64,000 bases of DNA from the NCBI RefSeq assembly GCF_003597395.2, contig NC_133771.1:62184318-62248317 (forward strand), in the 5' to 3' direction. Shown in pieces: positions 59,001 through 64,000 of the stretch. The translations under genes were made by a program, and so were the position numbers. Under the pieces are notes generated by a model. That model had not been told where the DNA came from. It made no database searches and saw nothing but the letters and a program-made list of their open reading frames with translations. The DNA is from Chelonoidis abingdonii (Eukaryota; Chordata; Testudines; Testudinidae). Positions within the stretch are counted from its first letter, which is position 1, and every line of letters starts with the position of its first letter.

Positions 59001-59270
59001 TTTTGAGAATGGTATTGATAACATTATCTGAGTGAGAAATATAAAATTATTCTGATTTCTAAAAAACATTGTACAGAGACCTAATCAGCGATGTCATTTG
59101 GAGAACACCTTTAAAGAGGTTTAGGATATTAATCTTCCTATATATTTTTTTTAAACCTAACGTTGTTAATACTTAAGGTGATTTTTGGACATCTGCCTCA
59201 ATTTTTCCTGTTTAATATGGGCAGATCTGATGATCTCCAGAATAGTTTTAAAAATAACTGAAGTGTACAT
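53031..59270. other. No gene confidently seen; presumably intron of gene B
   Basis: I scanned for splice-flanked exons and known repeats and found none I trust. The open frames at 53927-54254, 54251-54535, 55030-55516 and 56191-56621 have no recognisable domain. A short AT-rich low-complexity stretch lies near 54610-54650. Confidence 0.35.
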
Positions 59271-59274
59271 TGTA

Positions 59275-59400
59275 CTCTAATAATAAATATAATAATAATA
59301 ATAATAATAATAATGTCTAGTACTTTTTATTAGTAGATCTGAAAGTACTTTACAGAGGAAGTAGTAGGAATTGAACCCAGATTACTAAGGAATATATCAA
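59275..59400 (+). repeat. (AAT)n microsatellite and adjoining SINE-like fragment
   Basis: An AATAAT run fills about 59278-59314, followed by 'gatctgaaagtactttacag' and 'tagtaggaattgaaccca', which resembles the 'caaagtgctttacaaagg' region of an old SINE. Confidence 0.6.
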
Positions 59401-59679
59401 TAGCTTAGTTTCTGGAATTTGGCCAAGTAGTGTGTGTGACATTTTGGTAATGTGCTTAAGTGTTGGCATTTAAACAATGCTTTTGCTACCTCCAGTCTCC
59501 CTTTCTACAGGTCAGTTGTGCAGAGATTATTCTCACGAGAAGAAAGGAAACTGCAGTGTAAATTAGATTCAACAAAAAATGAAAGCCATAGTGTAAACTG
59601 AACAAAGGTTACGTTTCTATTTAAAAAAAAAAAAGCTAAGGAAAGAGCATTTTGTCACATAGTGAAACTGCAGAACTCA

Positions 59680-59857
59680 CAGCTTCCTGACTTCCTGCTG
59701 CTGTTTCCTGGTTTCCAGTTTATATCCTCACCTTCTGGGGAGATAGCACTTCTATCTGATTAGGCTACAGTAGCCACTGGATTGCAGTCAGACTACACTA
59801 CGGGTGTTCTTTTCTGCGACGGCTGCATGAGCATCTGGCTTGACAAACCCATGTCAG
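59680..59857 (+). promoter_or_regulatory. Possible internal promoter and short coding exon
   Basis: A cluster of ETS-type motifs (CTTCCTGACTTCCTGCTG and TTTCCTGGTTTCC, 59683-59717) precedes a GATA-type CTATCTGATT (59752-59761). About 70 bp further, the sequence GGCTGCATGAGC places an ATG at 59827. The frame reads M-S-I-W-L-D-K-P-M-S and reaches a donor, TCAG|GTAGGG, at 59857/59858. An ETS/GATA-rich, CpG-poor start would suit a blood-cell-type alternative promoter of gene B. This is inference from motifs. No acceptor or known family supports it. Confidence 0.25.
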
Positions 59858-61559
59858 GTAGGGCTCATGTTAGTTGCATTTGATTAGTTGTATCTCAGTT
59901 TTAATATGGATTATATTTGTCTACAATTATTGGTTGATTGACCTTCCATTTGGTGCCAGGCAGTGATGTCACAAATTCCCAGTTAATGCATAGTAGTGAC
60001 TTCATTGAGAAGATTTGGACCTCCCATAATGTGGATGTTTGGTTAAAGGATGGGATGAGCCTGAAATCTTTTCTCTCTTTTTTTGTAATGATCTGTTTAA
60101 CTTCAGGTGCTAGCTGCAAAGGCAGTCAACGCCTGCCTTATTTTTCCATCCCTCTTTGGGAAGTAGGAACAGCAAGATGGAGATTTATTTGTAGGGAAAG
60201 GTGGAAATATATGGCAATGTAAATTTCACTAGGCATGGTATTGGGAGGGGAGGGGCATGGAAATCCTATATTTTTTCATCCAGACTAGTAAGCAAAGGGT
60301 AATTACATTTCTTAGCAGTTTTTCAAGCCCTGAAAACATACAGGAAATTCAAACAACATACTATACCTTGAAGATGGAGAGATTCTGCTTTATGGTAACA
60401 ATAGGATCTGAAAGCCATGTGAAAGCCTTAGTTTAAAAAAATATGTATATCCATGCTCCTTAAAGGTTGTTGAAGGGAAAAAATGAAAGTGGTGGCACAG
60501 GAAAGATCTAGATCCCAATTTACACCTTGAAACCCCCTTGCCATCGCCCCCAACAGGTTGGAAAAAGAAAATTAGTGACTTGACCTGATTTGTCTGTGCA
60601 TAGATAATATTTCTTGATGAGTTCCTAGCAGTTTTAACAGGTTGCTGTTCTAGCATGATGTTTATTGTGAGTTTTTGAAGTTAGTCACAACCTAGCAGAA
60701 TTTTAACTGCTTGTGTCACTAAATTTGGGGAGAATTGAGGATAATTTATAATTATCCTGTTTTGTTTTTTTTTAAGAAGCTTATGATTGGTTATAACATC
60801 TCTGAAAGGGAAAAAATATTTTGGTAACTATTTGAGCTCTCTAATAATGAAGATTTTTAAAGTAAACATGGTGCTGAAATACTACCCAGAGTTTTGCTCT
60901 GTACATATTAGACCTATACTTGACTTTCATTGTAACCACTCCGAGTAACTCTCAAGTTTGTGATTGGAGGTGTAGGGCAAAATACTCAGAGAGCAATAGA
61001 GTAGACTGCCATTGTTAGGGACCCAATAAATAATTAAAGGAATATTGTGTTTGTTTAAATATGTTTTGGGAAGCTGCAGACTTTTAACCTGAAGCAGCAT
61101 TCCTGCTGATGGTTGCTAGAGCTCTGGATTTGTATCTCACAATAATTGCAAACAGAACTTAATAAACAAGAAGAAAAAATATCCTAGTTTGAAAATGTGT
61201 TTGGAGATAGCACAGCTTTTCCCTGTCAGCTGTGTCCATTGTAAGGTGCAGTATGTATTTTAGACACAAATTGATCATTTTCCCACCCATTCTTGTGCCA
61301 TTCTTCAAATATACAATCGATAAATTGCAGCTCCTGGAGGCTGGGCCTAGTATGCAGACATCTCAGGTACTCCCTTAGCTTATGAAAATTGGAAATCTTC
61401 ATTGCTAGAATTCCTTACAGAGCCAACGAGAGAGGAGGGTATTCTTGTTTAGTTCCTATAGGGGAAAAATGTGGAATTTAAGTTAATTATGATACTCATT
61501 GATGAATTAAGTGGAAATAAATCACTGGTGCTAGATATTGCTCAGTAAAGTTCTGTAGA
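59858..61559. other. No gene seen
   Basis: AT-rich, presumably intronic; nothing recognised. Confidence 0.35.
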
Positions 61560-63680
61560 AACTTAAGAATTAAGTGACCTTTCTGCTATCAAAAATGTGT
61601 AGCTGACTTGGTTGATAGATTACTATTCAGGGAGACTCTGTGAAAAGCCTTATAAAAGGTCTTGGAAATTAGATTGCTGTAAATTAGTTGAAGAAAATAT
61701 TAGTTATAAAATGCCCATCCAAGCATTACTAGTATATTAAAAATATTTTTGGAGGGAAATAAAAGAAATGAAGAACTGTAGTTATTTGGACTGCCAAAAG
61801 CCTTCAGTGTCACTCATATAAAACGTATTGGGAATTTGGACAACACCCAATCTATGTATCTCTCTAACATTAAATTCCTATAAGGAGTGAGAGCTGCTCA
61901 TTTCCACTGCCAGGGAGTCATCAGCCTTTGCGTAAAGAAGAGTAGTGGGAACTGAACTCAAGAGGTTATGCATATGGTGAGAGAAAGGGCTTTGAGAAAT
62001 TTGCTGTCAATAACATACCGCCCATTGCTGAAATTTGTTCTCATATCATCAAGATGGTACACAGCCTTGGGGGTTTTATGGACTCTCTTTGTTACTGTTA
62101 TAAATGCCAGTGACTGTGGTGGGTAAAAATGCTTTGGTCTGTCTGCAGAAGACTGCACTATTCTATCAGATCTCTAGGCTTGATTCTTATAGTTTGTTCT
62201 ATGCCAAAATAGCTCTGTTGAGTACTGAATGTTGCAGTACTACCAAAATACATGGGCTGCTAAAAGCACATTGTCCTAACGCTCTGCTCTCTGCATAACT
62301 TCCCCAATGGAATATAGAATCATATTCAAGGTTTGGTCCTGATATTCTAAGCTCACTGTGGGATTTGCCCAGTTTTACCAGAGGAACTAACTTACTCAAG
62401 GGGACCAGGAATGCCTGTGATAGCTGTGTTACACTAGAAAAATTGGAAGTCAATCTCAAGAGTGACATTCCTGAGTACAGGAGATGGAGTTTTCATAGCA
62501 GCTGCCCACAACCATGAAACTTGCTTCTACAAAACATTGAAGTGACCACAAATCCCACTTCCTTCTGAACATGCAAAACTAATATATTTGATTTGACTTT
62601 CCCACAGTCACTATAATTTTAAAATCCCCATCTAGACTGAGGAGAGAGCTTAACTTATGATATTTAAAATAAAAATGATGAAAGAAAAAATTGGAAGGCT
62701 CATGCATCTTGATTACAAATTAAATAAAATAGAAACTTAATATTCATGGAGTGAGAGGTAAAGGTGATCATATGTTTAAAAGCTGGATAAAAGAAATCGG
62801 AGTAGGCTATATAGTCAGTTTTTCCTTGGAAAGAGGTTAGCAGTGGGGTGCTGCAATAATCTGTTCACATTGAAAGTGGCAAAACTTGTTGATACCCAAT
62901 TACATAGTTGAATTACCTATAATTGTAAAATGGCAAATGAAGTTCATTATAGACTATTGCAAGATAATGCATGTGGGAAGAAATAGTAACTGTACTGATT
63001 TGCAATGATAGGCCCTAAATTAAACAAAAAATCACTGTCCCAAATTGTCTACAATCTTGGCTTCTCACAGAACGCCAAGTAGGAATGAAACAAGTGGAGA
63101 GGAAGGAGGGTAGAGTAACATGGGTGTAGTTATAGACAGATCACTGAAAATATCTGGTCAATAAGCAGGTTAAGAGGGTACAGAAGAGTACTGAAAAATG
63201 ACAGTAGGATTGTATAAATTGTACACCTTCAGTTTGAATACTGTATTCAGTGTTCATCACCCCATCTCAAGACAGATATAGCAGAAATAGGATCCAGAGA
63301 AGGTCTATAAAAATGAGCAGAGTAACCGGTAACGTGTGTATGTATATACACAGTGTAATCATAAACAAAATAGAGTAAAAACTCACTTGTGCGCTCTTGT
63401 TCATACTATCTCATAAAGATGAGATCCCGAGTGAAATGAAAAAGTAACATACTAAATATTGATGAAAGGAAGCTTGGATGTGTGTGTTTTTAATAAGATT
63501 TTGTAATTAACTTGTTGACTCCACTACCACAAGATATTAAGGCCATGAGTTGTTAGGTCCCAAAAAGGATTGGAGACCTGAATAGTAAAAATTAGCAATA
63601 GTCACTATAAAAAATTTAGAAAGGATTCCAACCATCTGGATTAGAGACATAAACTCAACGACTGGCTGCTGGGAATTAGA
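61560..63680 (+). pseudogene. Ancient CR1/L3-type LINE remnant
   Basis: Fragments follow the order of a CR1-like ORF2 and 3' end: 'gactgccaaaagccttcagt' (61791), 'aatggcaaatgaagttcatt' and 'tgcaagataatgcatgtggg' (62929-62980), 'agaaggtctataaaaatgag' (63298), and 'gttgactccactaccacaag' plus 'aaaaaggattggagacctg' (63513-63580). The last two are equivalent to the region at 52900-52990 in the other LINE. The section 61870-62700 is unrecognised and may be an insertion. Strongly decayed, with no useful frame. Confidence 0.55.
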
Positions 63681-64000
63681 TTATCTTTGCCTAATTGTGC
63701 GTTACTGAAACCACTGGTACAAGTCACAGTTGGAGTTGATATAGCATTCTAGGCACTCTTGGCCTGATCTGCCATGACTTTTGCACTCATTTAAACATCT
63801 CGACAGGAAACTTCAGTAGCCTGCAAGGGCCTCTGTTGTCATAAGCCTCAAAGTCTCTCATGCCGCAACTGGGTGACAAACTGCCAAGTCTCAGTAGCTC
63901 GGATGTATTCCAGTTTCTCCAATCCAAATGGTGACTGTTGATAGCTCCTGCATAAGATGGGGCACTTTTAAAGCACTTGATTTTTCCATAAAAATTAAAA

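Overview
The window looks like nuclear DNA from a vertebrate, most probably a turtle. It is AT-rich and gene-poor, with two GC/CpG-rich promoter-like islands and splice-site-flanked exon candidates but no operons. It is packed with fossil transposons. The turtle assignment is an inference. It rests on two long DIRS-type tyrosine-recombinase retrotransposons plus a third decayed one, a tRNA-derived SINE with a CR1-like tail of the type known from cryptodiran turtles, CR1-clade LINE remnants, and several short inverted-repeat elements common in turtles and crocodilians.

Layout. 1-2.25 kb: intergenic DNA and an old GA-rich repeat. 2.28-2.97 kb: CpG-rich promoter with a TATA-like box and a probable first exon ending in a clean splice donor (gene A, plus strand). 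2.9-16.2 kb: would be introns of gene A. This stretch holds two small exon-like blocks (6.59-6.90 kb), a nearly full-length but dead DIRS element (7.06-12.89 kb) and a TA-flanked inverted-repeat element (14.16-14.98 kb). 16.19-16.40 kb: a convincing terminal coding exon with a polyadenylation signal downstream. I could not recognise the protein. 16.7-42.7 kb: apparently intergenic. It contains a second DIRS element whose recombinase gene is cut short (19.65-24.89 kb), a third very decayed DIRS copy interrupted by a hAT-type MITE (29.86-32.60 kb), three related MITEs with 8-bp target duplications, a tRNA-SINE, an L2-like LINE fragment and a Harbinger-type MITE nested in an older SINE-like repeat. 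42.7-43.64 kb: a strong CpG island with a CRE-like site, a GC box and a splice donor, taken as the first, probably non-coding, exon of gene B running right out of the window. 43.6-64 kb: would be its intron(s), with palindromic elements, a GC-rich tandem array, two CR1-type LINE remnants and one possible internal promoter/exon (59.68-59.86 kb).

Most long open frames lie in GC-rich repeats or inside dead transposons and are not cellular genes. I saw no tRNA or rRNA genes (apart from the SINE), no CRISPR array and no intact transposon gene. Nothing here amounts to a demonstrably new biological system. The most interesting observations concern the architecture of the DIRS elements: an internal complementary region, a deletion that fuses the recombinase to the terminal repeat, and a conserved outward-facing splice donor consensus at the right end of two different DIRS families.
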